From: Flavobacteriaceae bacterium EG-1 | Lineage (GTDB): Bacteria; Bacteroidota; Bacteroidia; Flavobacteriales; Flavobacteriaceae | Reading direction: 5' to 3' | Assembly (NCBI RefSeq): GCF_009649685.1 | Contig: NZ_WJPK01000001.1 | Location: 934,760 to 998,759, forward strand | DNA length: 64,000 nt | Shown here: piece after piece, positions 50,053-59,408 of the stretch | How the letters are laid out: every line of letters begins with the position of its first letter | Numbering within the stretch: position 1 is the stretch's first letter | The notes under the pieces: model-generated | What the model was told of the DNA's origin: nothing | Databases searched by the model: none | Seen by the model: only the letters and a program-made list of their open reading frames with translations | Program-made: the position numbers and the translations under genes

Positions 50053-52191
50053 TTACTCGATTTTACCTTCCAAATCTAATATAAAAGCATACTCTTTAGC
50101 AACTTCTTTTAGTGCTTCAAATCGCCCTGATGCCCCGCCATGGCCTGCTTCCATATTGGTGTCTAAAAACAAGCTATTATCATCAGTTTTATATTCTCTT
50201 AATTTTGCCACCCATTTTGCTGGCTCCCAATATTGGACTTGAGAATCGTGTAAACCTGTGCTCACATACATGTGCGGATATGCCTGCTTAACGACATTAT
50301 CATAAGGAGAATACGATTTCATATAATCGTATGAGTCCTTATCATTAGGATTCCCCCATTCGTCATACTCACCAGTGGTTAAGGGTATAGATTCATCTAA
50401 CATTGTAGTAACAACATCAACAAAAGGAACGGCCGCCAATATTCCATTGTATAATTCTGGAGCCATATTTACTATTGCGCCCATTAACAAACCACCTGCA
50501 GAACCTCCTGAAGCATACAAATGATCATTACTAGTATATTTTTCTTGTATTAAAAATTTTGAACAATCAATAAAATCTGTGAATGTGTTACGCTTATGAA
50601 ACATTTTACCCGTTTCATACCATTGTCTACCCAAATATTGACCACCTCTAACATGTGCTATTGCAAAAATAAAACCACGGTCTAACAAACTTAAGCGTAC
50701 CGATGAAAAATAAGGGTCAATTGAATATCCATATGAACCATAAGCATATTGAAGTAAGGGACTGTTTCCATCAAGTTTAGTGTCGTTATGATACACCAGT
50801 GATATTGGAATTTTTACTCCATCGGCAGCGGTTGCCCAGACCCGCTTCGATGTATAATTACTTTTGTCGAACTTGCCACCTAAAACCACTTGTTCTTTTT
50901 TAACAATCTTTTCTTTAGTTTCCATATTAAAATCAATTATGGAACTAGGTGAAGTCATAGCATTATAGCCATAGCGCAAAATTTTAGTATCAAAATCTAC
51001 ATTTGTACTTGTATATGCGGTATATGTTTCATTATCAAAAGGAAGATAATAATTATCAAAACCATCCCAACGAATAATCTTCAATTTATTTAAGCCATTT
51101 TCGCGCTCCGAGATTACATAATAGTCTTTAAATATGTCCATACCTTCTATAAGGACATTCTCGTTATGAGGAATAAATTCTTTCCAATTCTTTGATGTTG
51201 TATGATTTTCATCAACAACCATCATTTTAAAATTCGTAGCACCATCCTTATTAGTATGAATATAAAACTTATCATCATAATGATAAATATTGTACTCAAC
51301 ACCTCTTTCCCTTGGATTAAACATTTTGAATTTTCCATTAGGATTATCTGCGTTTAAAACTTGATATTCCGTCGTTAAGGTACTAGAAGATCCAATTATT
51401 ATATATTTTTTTGATTTAGATTTATAAACAAATGCATTAAATGTTTCGTCAGTTTCATGAAACACTAATTTATCTTCCGCCGAGGATGTGCCCAAAACAT
51501 GTTTATATATTTTAAATGACCTCAAGGTCTCTGGGTCATTTTTAGTATAAAACAACGTTTTATTATCACCAGCCCAAACAGAACTCCCTGTGGTATCATC
51601 CATTTTATCCTCTAAGACTTCACCTGTTTTCAAATTCTTAATTTGGATATGGTATTGACGTCTAGACACTGTATCTACAGCAAATGAAGCCATAGTATTA
51701 TCTGGACTTACGCTGACGCCTCCCAATTGAAAATACTCGTGATCTTTAGCCATTTGGTTACCATCGAACATTATTTCTTCTGGAGCGCTTTCACTTTCTT
51801 TTTTTCTAGAATAAATAGGATATTCTTTACCAGTCTCAAATCTCTTTAAATACCAATAACCATTTAGCTTATAGGGCACAGAAGTATCATCTTCTTTAAT
51901 TCTAGATTTCATTTCAGAAAAAAGACTATTTTGAAATTCTTTTGTATGCCTAGTTAAATCATTATAATAAGCGTTTTCTGCTTCTAAATAGGATATTACC
52001 TCTTTATCTTCGCGATTGTTCATCCAATAATAATTATCAATACGAACATCACCATGCTTTACCAGTTCTTTTGCTACTTTTTTAGCCCGAGGAGCATCAA
52101 TTTTTATCATTGTTTTTTTCTGATTTTGACAAGAGAAGGCAAAAGTAAGACTAAACAGATAAAACAATGCTCTTTTTTCTATGTGTTCCAT
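50053..52191 (-). CDS. Prolyl oligopeptidase family S9 peptidase
   Basis: This protein of about 712 aa has a propeller domain (about 60-430) and an alpha/beta-hydrolase domain with Ser in GGSAGGLLMG, Asp in TGLHDSQVQYWEP and His in EAGHGGASGR, like oligopeptidase B. An ATG at 52242 would put the start 3 bases from the divergent YbaB gene and across the YbaB promoter, so I use the ATG at 52191. That gives a lipoprotein-type signal with Cys in TFAFSCQNQ. It probably cleaves peptides in the periplasm. Confidence 0.9.
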   Translation of the reverse strand: MEHIEKRALFYLFSLTFAFSCQNQKKTMIKIDAPRAKKVAKELVKHGDVRIDNYYWMNNREDKEVISYLEAENAYYNDLTRHTKEFQNSLFSEMKSRIKEDDTSVPYKLNGYWYLKRFETGKEYPIYSRKKESESAPEEIMFDGNQMAKDHEYFQLGGVSVSPDNTMASFAVDTVSRRQYHIQIKNLKTGEVLEDKMDDTTGSSVWAGDNKTLFYTKNDPETLRSFKIYKHVLGTSSAEDKLVFHETDETFNAFVYKSKSKKYIIIGSSSTLTTEYQVLNADNPNGKFKMFNPRERGVEYNIYHYDDKFYIHTNKDGATNFKMMVVDENHTTSKNWKEFIPHNENVLIEGMDIFKDYYVISERENGLNKLKIIRWDGFDNYYLPFDNETYTAYTSTNVDFDTKILRYGYNAMTSPSSIIDFNMETKEKIVKKEQVVLGGKFDKSNYTSKRVWATAADGVKIPISLVYHNDTKLDGNSPLLQYAYGSYGYSIDPYFSSVRLSLLDRGFIFAIAHVRGGQYLGRQWYETGKMFHKRNTFTDFIDCSKFLIQEKYTSNDHLYASGGSAGGLLMGAIVNMAPELYNGILAAVPFVDVVTTMLDESIPLTTGEYDEWGNPNDKDSYDYMKSYSPYDNVVKQAYPHMYVSTGLHDSQVQYWEPAKWVAKLREYKTDDNSLFLDTNMEAGHGGASGRFEALKEVAKEYAFILDLEGKIE

Positions 52192-52218
52192 ACAAATTCT
52201 ATTTAATACTGAATTTAG

Positions 52219-52226
52219 TAATTTTG
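52219..52226 (+). promoter_or_regulatory. -7 element TAATTTTG for the YbaB gene
   Basis: An exact TAnnTTTG match ending 19 bases before the ATG at 52246. It argues against the longer form of the divergent S9 peptidase. Confidence 0.6.
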
Positions 52227-52245
52227 TATAAAATAAAATCATACT

Positions 52246-52572
52246 ATGTTTGGAGATTTAATGGGAATGATGGGTAAGTTAAAAGAAACCCAAGAAAAAG
52301 TAAAGGCTACTAAAGAACGCTTAAATCATGTAATAATTGATGAGACATCGTCAGATAATTTACTAAAAATATCAATCACAGCTAACAGGAGCATTAAAAA
52401 TATTAGTATAGACGATAGTCTTTTACAAGATAAAGAACAATTGGAAGATTATTTAATACTAACGTTAAACAAAGCTATTGAACGTGCAACTGAAGTTAAT
52501 GAAACAGAATTAGGCGCTGTAGCAAAAGAAGGAATGCCCAACATTCCAGGAATGGATTCGTTCTTAAAATAG
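52246..52572 (+). CDS. YbaB/EbfC nucleoid-associated protein
   Basis: This 108-aa protein has the short N-terminal coiled helix ([21 protein letters not shown], part), a central beta layer ([20 protein letters not shown]) and a C-terminal helix with [15 protein letters not shown], the YbaB fold of dimeric DNA-binding proteins. The PNIPGM tail is usual. The start follows a good -7 element. It is followed, 59 bases later, by the secreted thioredoxin gene. Confidence 0.9.
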   Translation: MFGDLMGMMGKLKETQEKVKATKERLNHVIIDETSSDNLLKISITANRSIKNISIDDSLLQDKEQLEDYLILTLNKAIERATEVNETELGAVAKEGMPNIPGMDSFLK

Positions 52573-52631
52573 AGTTTGGCAAGTTATTTGTATTTCTGTG
52601 AATATTAAATGTTTCATGAATTAAAAATATT

Positions 52632-53084
52632 ATGAAGTATACAATACTATTATTTTTAATACCCTTATTAAGTTTTGGGCAATTAGAGAACGAATCTTTA
52701 GTTTTTGCCAACTGGCAAACGGATTATGACACGGCAATTAAGCAAGCTAAGCATGAAAACAAAAAGTTATTGGTGTACTTTACTGGCAGTGACTGGTGTG
52801 GTCCGTGTAAAATGCTTAAAAAAGATTTGTTTGCAAAAGAAGAGTTTCGAGCTTTTTCAGATTCTTATGTAATGCTTTATGTTGATATTCCTAGAAATGT
52901 TGATATTCTAACACCTAAGCAAATGCAGAATAATAAAGAGTTACTTAAAAAGCTAAATAAAAAAGGTGTCTTTCCTTTTTTTAAAATATTAAACTCCAAT
53001 GAAAAGGAATTAGATGATTATTCTGGATATAATATGAATGGAGAAATTAGTTATCATTTAGATTTTCTTAAAAAAAATAGCTAA
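52632..53084 (+). CDS. Secreted thioredoxin-family protein
   Basis: This 150-aa protein has a signal peptide (residues 1-16, ending SFGQ) and a thioredoxin fold with redox motif W-C56-G-P-C59 in TGSDWCGPCKML, and a later cis-Pro-type GVFPFFKILN block. It would act as a periplasmic disulfide reductase or oxidoreductase. The substrate is unknown. It ends just before a bidirectional terminator. Confidence 0.9.
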   Translation: MKYTILLFLIPLLSFGQLENESLVFANWQTDYDTAIKQAKHENKKLLVYFTGSDWCGPCKMLKKDLFAKEEFRAFSDSYVMLYVDIPRNVDILTPKQMQNNKELLKKLNKKGVFPFFKILNSNEKELDDYSGYNMNGEISYHLDFLKKNS

Positions 53085-53105
53085 TAATAAAAACATGAAA
53101 TATAT

Positions 53106-53138
53106 AAAAAAGGGCTTTCATATCTGAAAGCCCTTTCT
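53106..53138. terminator. Bidirectional terminator
   Basis: The arms AAAGGGCTTTCA and TGAAAGCCCTTT with a 4-nt loop form a 12-bp stem with T-rich runs on both sides. It lies between the convergent thioredoxin and OmpA genes; the minus-strand T tract is the better one. Confidence 0.85.
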
Positions 53139-53164
53139 ATTTATATGATCTTAGGTATTCCCAA

Positions 53165-54265
53165 TTAATTATTAATCAGTCTAAATTCTGTTCTTCTATT
53201 TACAGAATGCTCTCTTTCTGTACAAGAAACGCCCTCTTTACATCTGTTTTTAACTTTATCTTCTCCATAACCATTTGCTACTAAAAGACTAGAATTAATT
53301 CCTTTGGTTATTAAGTAATCTGCTACAGCTTTTGCTCTTCTTTCAGATAAATCTTTGTTTGAAGAAGCAGTACCTCTAACATCTGTATGAGAGGCAATCT
53401 CTAATTTAACACCTGGATTTTGAGATAATACTGGCATTAATCTAGTATCTATAATACTTTTAGCCTGAGAAGTTAAAGTTGCACTTCCTAAATTCCAATT
53501 AATGGGTAAAGCTTGATACTCAACCAATGAACACTCAACTTCTTTCCAAGTAGTTAAGCCACCTTTTTCCTTAAGCACCTCTTTTGTAACCGTTTTAGTA
53601 ACAGGAGGAATTATTTCTTCTACTGTTTGAGCATCTCTATCTAACACTGTTTTAGTTATCTCAGCATATTCTGCAGGAATTATTTCTTCAACTACTTTAG
53701 CAGGTTCCAACATTACAGTTTTTGTATATGATGCATCTTTCGACCCTATTGGTGTACTATTTGTAGAAGCATCATTTGCTAAAACTTGTGTATCTATAGT
53801 AGTAAACTCAGCTGGATAACCTTTATAGCACCAATAACGGCAGTCATCAGGATTACCAGAAGCACAATCAGGTGCAGATGCCCCCAATTCCCATTGTGCA
53901 TACGCAGGTTTAATTTCAATAGTTTCAGATGATGGTGCAAAAGAAGCAGGAATTACTTTAAGGGTATTACCTCCCTGTTTTGCAACATAAGTAACAGTTT
54001 CTTTACCCCATTTAGCAGGCACAACTGTTAATTTTTTACCTTCTTCCTTGATTAAAACTCTCTCAGTAACTGTTTTAAAAGTTGCAGGCACTGTTTTTAA
54101 TACCTTATAACCTGGCTTAACAGTTAAAGTAACCGTCTCATTTACGTAAACATCGGGCGTTGTACAACGCACATAACATTTACCTGGCTCCGGATTTTGT
54201 GGTAAATCTTGAGCATAACTAATAGTTGCTGCAAATGCAGCAAGAAAAAATAATACTTTCTTCAT
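53165..54265 (-). CDS. OmpA-family protein with repeat region
   Basis: This 366-aa protein has a signal peptide ending ISYAQ and a C-terminal OmpA domain (about 250-366) with EIASHTDVRGTASSNKDLSERRA and VNRRTEFRLI, which binds peptidoglycan. The region from about 50 to 245 has repeated short units of the form I/V-P-A-x-F/Y-x-x-V/I-T-E/K-x-V, separated by charged linkers, for instance VPATFKTVTERV and IPAEYAEITKTV. Four Cys in the middle (CASGNPDDCRYWC and CRC-type) may form disulfides. It is at the end of a single-gene transcript. Confidence 0.88.
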   Translation of the reverse strand: MKKVLFFLAAFAATISYAQDLPQNPEPGKCYVRCTTPDVYVNETVTLTVKPGYKVLKTVPATFKTVTERVLIKEEGKKLTVVPAKWGKETVTYVAKQGGNTLKVIPASFAPSSETIEIKPAYAQWELGASAPDCASGNPDDCRYWCYKGYPAEFTTIDTQVLANDASTNSTPIGSKDASYTKTVMLEPAKVVEEIIPAEYAEITKTVLDRDAQTVEEIIPPVTKTVTKEVLKEKGGLTTWKEVECSLVEYQALPINWNLGSATLTSQAKSIIDTRLMPVLSQNPGVKLEIASHTDVRGTASSNKDLSERRAKAVADYLITKGINSSLLVANGYGEDKVKNRCKEGVSCTEREHSVNRRTEFRLINN

Positions 54266-54380
54266 TTTAAAATATGTTTATAATTAATGGTAATGCGAAA
54301 ATAGGCATTTTTAAGCAAAATGTTAATTTTTTTAAGATGTTATTTGCTCACAATGACATAATATTTTCACCTTTTCTACT

Positions 54381-54417
54381 TAAAACTAATTATTACAGTG
54401 TTTACTAATTAGTTTTA
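54381..54417. promoter_or_regulatory. 12-bp inverted repeat TAAAACTAATTA-N13-TAATTAGTTTTA
   Basis: Perfect 12-bp arms with a 13-bp spacer lie in the 187-base divergent gap between the OmpA and YegP-like genes, centred 54 bp before the latter's ATG. It may be an operator or a hairpin. The AT-rich composition raises the chance rate. Confidence 0.4.
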
Positions 54418-54452
54418 AAAAATTGTATTTTTACTAAAAGCCTGTTTAGATT

Positions 54453-54761
54453 ATGATATTTCTAGATAAAAATGAATTCGGATATACCTTTAAAATTCAG
54501 GCAGAAAGCCACGAATCACTATTAGAAAGTAAGTTGTTTTCCACTAAAGAAGAAGCCAACCAATTAATAGAAGGTTTAAAAAATACTTCAGTTACGCATT
54601 TCACTTTTGAAAGAAAAACAAATAATAACGGAGAATTTTTATTTAACATGAAAGATGCTACTGGAAATTTAATAGGCACAAGTCAATCTTACAACTCAGA
54701 AGCTGGCATGCAAAATGGGATAAAAAATTTAAAAACAATCTTGGTTACATTAAAAGCTTAA
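54453..54761 (+). CDS. YegP/DUF1508-like protein
   Basis: This 102-aa protein has the DUF1508-type unit FLFNMKDATGNLIGTSQSY then a helix with GMQNGIKNLKT, as in YegP. The first half resembles a degenerate second copy (YTFKIQAESHESLLESKLF). The family is small, cytoplasmic and of uncertain function. Its stop abuts the end of the convergent threonine aldolase gene. Confidence 0.8.
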   Translation: MIFLDKNEFGYTFKIQAESHESLLESKLFSTKEEANQLIEGLKNTSVTHFTFERKTNNNGEFLFNMKDATGNLIGTSQSYNSEAGMQNGIKNLKTILVTLKA

Positions 54762-55784
54762 TTATATAGAATTTAAAGTTTCGAGTAACATTTCATGCAT
54801 TTTTTGGGTATAATCCAAATGAGTAACAATTCGTAACTTTCCTTGCCCCATCCCAATTATATGTATATTTAATGCCTTTAGTTTATTTAGAAATTGATCT
54901 TCAAGAACCAAGTCATTATTTATTTCAAAAATTACGATGTTAGTTTCAATAGGCTCAACTTTTTGTACAAAGGATAAATTTTTAAGTAATTCACCTATTT
55001 CTCTAGCCCTACTGTGATCTTCGGCTAAACGATTAATATTATTGTCAAGTGCATACAGTCCGGCTGCGGCTAAAAAACCGGCTTGTCGCATTCCACCACC
55101 GAGAATTTTACGAACACGCAGTGCTTTATGTATTAATTCTTTACTACCAACCAATACAGAACCTACCGGACATCCTAAACCTTTACTCAAACAAACACTA
55201 ATAGTATCAAAAAGTTTTCCATATTGCTCAGGAGTTTCATTCTTAGCTACCAGAGCATTCCATAAACGTGCTCCATCTAAGTGATACGCCAAGCCATTTT
55301 GTTTGCATACTTCCTTAATTCGCATTAATTCTTTAATATCCCAGCACGCTCCTCCCCCTTTATTTGTAGTATTCTCTATACACACTAATGAAGTAAGAGG
55401 GCTATGATAAAAATCTGGAGGGTTAATAGCTTCTTTAACTTGTTCTGCTGTCATCATACCTCTAAACCCATCAACCAATTTGCAAGAAACACCGCTATTA
55501 AAACTAATACCACCACCTTCATAGTTATAAATATGAGCATATTTATCACAAATAAGTTGATCCCCAGGATTTGTATGTAATTTAATAGCCGTTTGATTAG
55601 TCATTGTACCAGACGGAAAAAATAAAGCTGATTCTTTACCAAACATAGTAGCCACTCTTTCTTCTAAAGTGTTTACTGTTGGGTCTGCTTTAAAAACATC
55701 ATCACCAACTTTGGCTTTAATCATAGCATCCATCATGCCTCTAGATGGTTTAGTTACCGTATCACTAATAAGGTTTATTTCCAA
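54762..55784 (-). CDS. Low-specificity L-threonine aldolase
   Basis: This PLP enzyme (about 340 aa) splits L-threonine or allo-threonine into glycine and acetaldehyde. The N-terminal LISDTVTKPSRGM, the AYHLDGARLWNA block, and the cofactor Lys in SVCLSKGLGCPVGS are typical. No ATG lies in the first 25 codons; a TTG at 55784 (M/L-EINLISD) matches the usual family N-terminus, while a TTG at 55811 would add 9 residues. I use 55784 with modest confidence in the start. The next gene upstream is divergent. Confidence 0.88.
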   Translation of the reverse strand: MEINLISDTVTKPSRGMMDAMIKAKVGDDVFKADPTVNTLEERVATMFGKESALFFPSGTMTNQTAIKLHTNPGDQLICDKYAHIYNYEGGGISFNSGVSCKLVDGFRGMMTAEQVKEAINPPDFYHSPLTSLVCIENTTNKGGGACWDIKELMRIKEVCKQNGLAYHLDGARLWNALVAKNETPEQYGKLFDTISVCLSKGLGCPVGSVLVGSKELIHKALRVRKILGGGMRQAGFLAAAGLYALDNNINRLAEDHSRAREIGELLKNLSFVQKVEPIETNIVIFEINNDLVLEDQFLNKLKALNIHIIGMGQGKLRIVTHLDYTQKMHEMLLETLNSI

Positions 55785-55980
55785 AATTCCACTTTTTAAA
55801 TTATTAAACAATTTTAATTAAATATGCATAAATGGCATATCTCAGATATCATTTTGAAAATTTATTTGTTAAAAATCACTATAAATTTTTATTAGAAATG
55901 CTATATCAACTACTCATTATTAGCAAATTAACAGCAATAAAAATGCAAAAAACCATTACCTTAAAGAAAAATAAAAATAC

Positions 55981-57444
55981 ATGGGCACTGTCGAAAATCA
56001 AATTTTTTCTTCTTACGAAAGGAACCCAGATTTATATGATGAAATCTATAAAAAACATGGGGAAATAAAGAAGGTATATAAAAAATTGTTTGAATTATAT
56101 GGAGAACATTCTATCGAAGATTACGTTAATTTAAACACAAAGGCAAAATCCTCTTTTTTTAATCAAGGTATTACCTTTCAGGTTTACGGTAAAAAAGAAA
56201 CTCAAGAAAAAATATTTCCATTTGATTTATTTCCGCGCATTATTGCTCCAGATGAATGGGAAGTAATAGAAAAGGGAGCCATTCAAAGAAGCAAAGCCTT
56301 AAATCTTTTTTTATGGGATATATACCATGATAAGAATATCATAAAAGACGGCATAGTTCCCTTAGACTTAATTATTTCTTCTGACAACTACTTAGATCAA
56401 ATGGTCGGATTTGACCCTCCGGGAGGTATTTACAATCATATTTCAGGTACAGATATAATAAAACATAACGATGGCAAATATTATGTACTTGAAGATAACA
56501 TTAGATGTCCTTCTGGTGTAAGTTATGTTATTAGTAACCGTACGGCTTTAAAACGAGCACTTTTTGGTGTTTTTAACCATTACCAAACCTATTCAGTTAC
56601 TAATTATGCTGAAAATCTATTGGATATCTTAGAAACAACAAAGCCTAAAGGTATTGATATTCCTATAACAGTAGTTTTAACACCCGGAATGTATAACTCA
56701 GCCTTTTACGAACATTCATATTTAGCTAAGACAATGGGAGTTGAATTGGTGGAAGGACGTGATCTTGTTGTTGAAAATGATTTTGTGTACATGAAAACAA
56801 TAAAGGGGCTTATAAAAGTTGACATCATATATCGTAGAGTTGACGATGCTTTTTTAGATCCTTTAGAGTTTAACCCCGATTCTGCATTAGGTGTTCCAGG
56901 ACTATTCGCTGCCTACATAAAGGGCAATGTTACCTTAGCTAATGCTCCTGGGACAGGAGTCGCTGATGACAAAGCGGTATATACCTATATGCCTCAAATA
57001 ATTAAATATTATTTAGATGAAGAACCAATACTAAATAATGTACATACCTACCATTGCAGTAGACCAGATGAGCTTAAGTATGTGCTAGAGCATATTAATG
57101 AATTAGTTATAAAGCCAGTAGATGAAGCTGGTGGTTACGGAATTTCTATAGGAAATAGATTGACATCAGAAGAAATAGAAATAGTAAAAAAACAGGTGTC
57201 AGAATCTCCAAGAAAATATGTAGCCCAACCTATTATGTCTTTATCCGTACACCCCACATATATTGAGGAAAGCCAATCATTTGAACAAAGACACGTAGAT
57301 TTGAGAACATTTACTATACTTGGTCAAAACAAAGATTTTGTATTAAAGGGAGGATTAACAAGAGTGGCCCTTAAAAAAGGTAACTTAATAGTTAATTCAT
57401 CTCAAGGTGGTGGTTCTAAAGATACATGGGTTTTAAAAAACTAA
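55981..57444 (+). CDS. Circularly permuted ATP-grasp protein (type 2)
   Basis: This 487-aa protein belongs to the circularly permuted ATP-grasp type 2 family (COG2308). The MVGFDPPGGIYNHISG and YYVLEDNIRCPSGVSYVI blocks, the IKPVDEAGGYGI strand with the ATP-binding Lys, and the VDLRTFTILG strand are characteristic. Family members are predicted to ligate amine and carboxylate groups. It is the first gene of the conserved trio with the alpha-E and transglutaminase-like proteins. The start at 55981 is an ATG; overlapping upstream ATGs in another frame are not real. Confidence 0.92.
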   Translation: MGTVENQIFSSYERNPDLYDEIYKKHGEIKKVYKKLFELYGEHSIEDYVNLNTKAKSSFFNQGITFQVYGKKETQEKIFPFDLFPRIIAPDEWEVIEKGAIQRSKALNLFLWDIYHDKNIIKDGIVPLDLIISSDNYLDQMVGFDPPGGIYNHISGTDIIKHNDGKYYVLEDNIRCPSGVSYVISNRTALKRALFGVFNHYQTYSVTNYAENLLDILETTKPKGIDIPITVVLTPGMYNSAFYEHSYLAKTMGVELVEGRDLVVENDFVYMKTIKGLIKVDIIYRRVDDAFLDPLEFNPDSALGVPGLFAAYIKGNVTLANAPGTGVADDKAVYTYMPQIIKYYLDEEPILNNVHTYHCSRPDELKYVLEHINELVIKPVDEAGGYGISIGNRLTSEEIEIVKKQVSESPRKYVAQPIMSLSVHPTYIEESQSFEQRHVDLRTFTILGQNKDFVLKGGLTRVALKKGNLIVNSSQGGGSKDTWVLKN

Positions 57445-57511
57445 TTACAAATAGAATTCAAACTACATTTTTAAAGTTGAACGAGATAGTTGAAATTGAA
57501 AAACAAAACAT

Positions 57512-58459
57512 ATGCTTGCAAGAGTAGCAAATAATCTTTTCTGGATGGGACGTTATATTGAACGTTCAGAGCACATAGCGCGGTATCTAAACGTAAATTA
57601 CTTTTCTTCTTTGGATGCACCAAATACAAAATCGCAAAATCGCCAATTTGTGCTCCGATCTATGTTATTTATGGTAGGAACACCCGAGAAAGATGAAAAT
57701 AAAATCTTAATAGAACAAGATGTATTATTTCAAATAGGATTGGATTGCGATTCTCCTTATTCAATAATTAATAATATTAGACATGCTCGTGAAAATGCAA
57801 ATAGTGCAAGAGATTTAATTTCAACTGAGTTATATGAATCGATCAATAAATTCTATCATTTTGTATTAAATTATTCTAGCGATGCCTTTGTTAAAAACGG
57901 ATTACATGATTTTACAAGTAATGTAGCTGAAATGACAGCAATACTTAGGGGTAAAATTCGAGGTACCTTATTACATGATGATATTTATGCCATAATAATG
58001 ATGGGAGTAAATATTGAACGTGCAACTCAAATAATTAGAATAATAAATGCAAAATATAACGATGCCTTAATTGCCAGAGGCAGCTATGGCGATAAGATTA
58101 ACAATAGCTTTGAATGGACTACACTACTAAAATGCGCAGAATCTTATGATATGATGCGTCGATTTTACAAAAAAACGCCTACCACTATTTCCACATTAGA
58201 ATTTTTAATTTTAAATCCTAATTGTCCTAGGTCAATAATGAATAGTTTAAACCAAGTTTATGGTCATATTAAAATATTAGACCCTAGTAGGGCTTATGAC
58301 AAAAGTACAACTGCCTTTTTAATCGGTAAAGTAAGAGCAGAATATCAATATAAATATATTGAAGAGATTGAAGAGAATATACAAGTCTTCATAGAAAATA
58401 TTCTTCAAAACTTAAACGAAATAAGCGAGAAAATGGAAAAGGAATTTTTTAATTATTAG
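57512..58459 (+). CDS. Alpha-E domain protein
   Basis: This 315-aa all-helical protein is of the alpha-E family (COG2307), starting MLARVANNLFWMGRYIERSEH, the family hallmark (given here in part), and later RHARENANSARDLIS and RGTLLHDDIYAIIMMGVNIERA. It always accompanies the ATP-grasp protein and is thought to be its partner in a peptide-like synthesis or modification system. It lies 67 bases after the ATP-grasp gene and 41 bases before the transglutaminase gene. Confidence 0.92.
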   Translation: MLARVANNLFWMGRYIERSEHIARYLNVNYFSSLDAPNTKSQNRQFVLRSMLFMVGTPEKDENKILIEQDVLFQIGLDCDSPYSIINNIRHARENANSARDLISTELYESINKFYHFVLNYSSDAFVKNGLHDFTSNVAEMTAILRGKIRGTLLHDDIYAIIMMGVNIERATQIIRIINAKYNDALIARGSYGDKINNSFEWTTLLKCAESYDMMRRFYKKTPTTISTLEFLILNPNCPRSIMNSLNQVYGHIKILDPSRAYDKSTTAFLIGKVRAEYQYKYIEEIEENIQVFIENILQNLNEISEKMEKEFFNY

Positions 58460-58500
58460 TCTATTTAAACCCCTATCTTAGCTTTCCTTTTTAAAAAATA

Positions 58501-59358
58501 ATGTTTCTAGAATATACAATCGTTTACAAGGCTGAAAATAATTATGCTAATTGGGTTAAAAATGCCCATTGGCAATTTCTAATAATTCCGGAACAGAACG
58601 AAACTCAAAAATTTATAAGTACAGATTTTAAGAATTCACTTAATACTAAAATTGAGTATTCGATAAATGGATATGGTTTTAAAACTATTCGTTTACATCC
58701 TAAAATAGAATTTAAGCAAATTTCATTTGAGGCATCATTTCGTTTAATTAAAAAAGATGTAAATCCGTTCGATTTTAATTTAGATAATCATACTGAAAAC
58801 CACTACAAAAAATTAATAGAATTAGAATTTCAAATTGAATTTGAACGCTTTTTAAAAAAGTCTAATTATACAAACTTATCCGACTCTCAAAAAAGGTTAT
58901 TTATTTTTGATAAATCTCTATCAATATTTGACAACCTTCAAAATCTCAATCAATGGACATTTAACTATCTTTTCTTTAATGCAGAAGCAACAGATGTAAA
59001 CACTAAATTATCTGAAATTATTGCAATGCAAAAAGGTGTTTGCCAAGATTTCACACACTTATTTTGCGCCTTAGCAAGGCAAAATGGAATTCCTTCTAGA
59101 TATGTTTCAGGCTATCTTCATCAAGGAAATGGTTTTTTTGGGGATTCTCAAATGCATGCCTGGGCCGAAGCATACATTCCTGAAATTGGTTGGATAGGAT
59201 TTGATCCAACAAATAACATATTGGTAAATTCCAATCATATTAAAGTATCACATGGTAAAGATTATTCCGATTGCGCCCCTTTAAAAGGAATTCTTAATAC
59301 GCTAGGGGCCAATAAAACTAAACACTCTGTTCAGGTTTTACGTCAACAACAACAATAA
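58501..59358 (+). CDS. Transglutaminase-like cysteine peptidase of the ATP-grasp trio
   Basis: This 285-aa protein has an N-terminal beta-rich transglutaminase_N domain (1-about 100) and a catalytic core with Cys181 (KGVCQDFTH), His219 (MHAWAEAY) and Asp235 (GFDPTNN). It may hydrolyse or transfer peptide bonds and so oppose or trim the product of the ATP-grasp partner. No signal peptide is visible. It closes the trio; prfB begins 50 bases later. Confidence 0.92.
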   Translation: MFLEYTIVYKAENNYANWVKNAHWQFLIIPEQNETQKFISTDFKNSLNTKIEYSINGYGFKTIRLHPKIEFKQISFEASFRLIKKDVNPFDFNLDNHTENHYKKLIELEFQIEFERFLKKSNYTNLSDSQKRLFIFDKSLSIFDNLQNLNQWTFNYLFFNAEATDVNTKLSEIIAMQKGVCQDFTHLFCALARQNGIPSRYVSGYLHQGNGFFGDSQMHAWAEAYIPEIGWIGFDPTNNILVNSNHIKVSHGKDYSDCAPLKGILNTLGANKTKHSVQVLRQQQQ

Positions 59359-59408
59359 TTCTTTATAGTACAATAAAGAGTATTATTTTAGCCAAAAAAA
59401 ATATTAAA

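Noticed and set aside
52192-52242. Longer S9 peptidase from the ATG at 52242
   Set aside because: It would start 3 bases from the divergent YbaB gene and read over its -7 element; the shorter form has a proper lipoprotein signal.
55832-56068. A 78-codon open frame upstream of and overlapping the ATP-grasp gene
   Set aside because: It overlaps the true gene in another frame, is Lys/Leu-rich as in AT-rich non-coding DNA, and the ATP-grasp start is clear at 55981.
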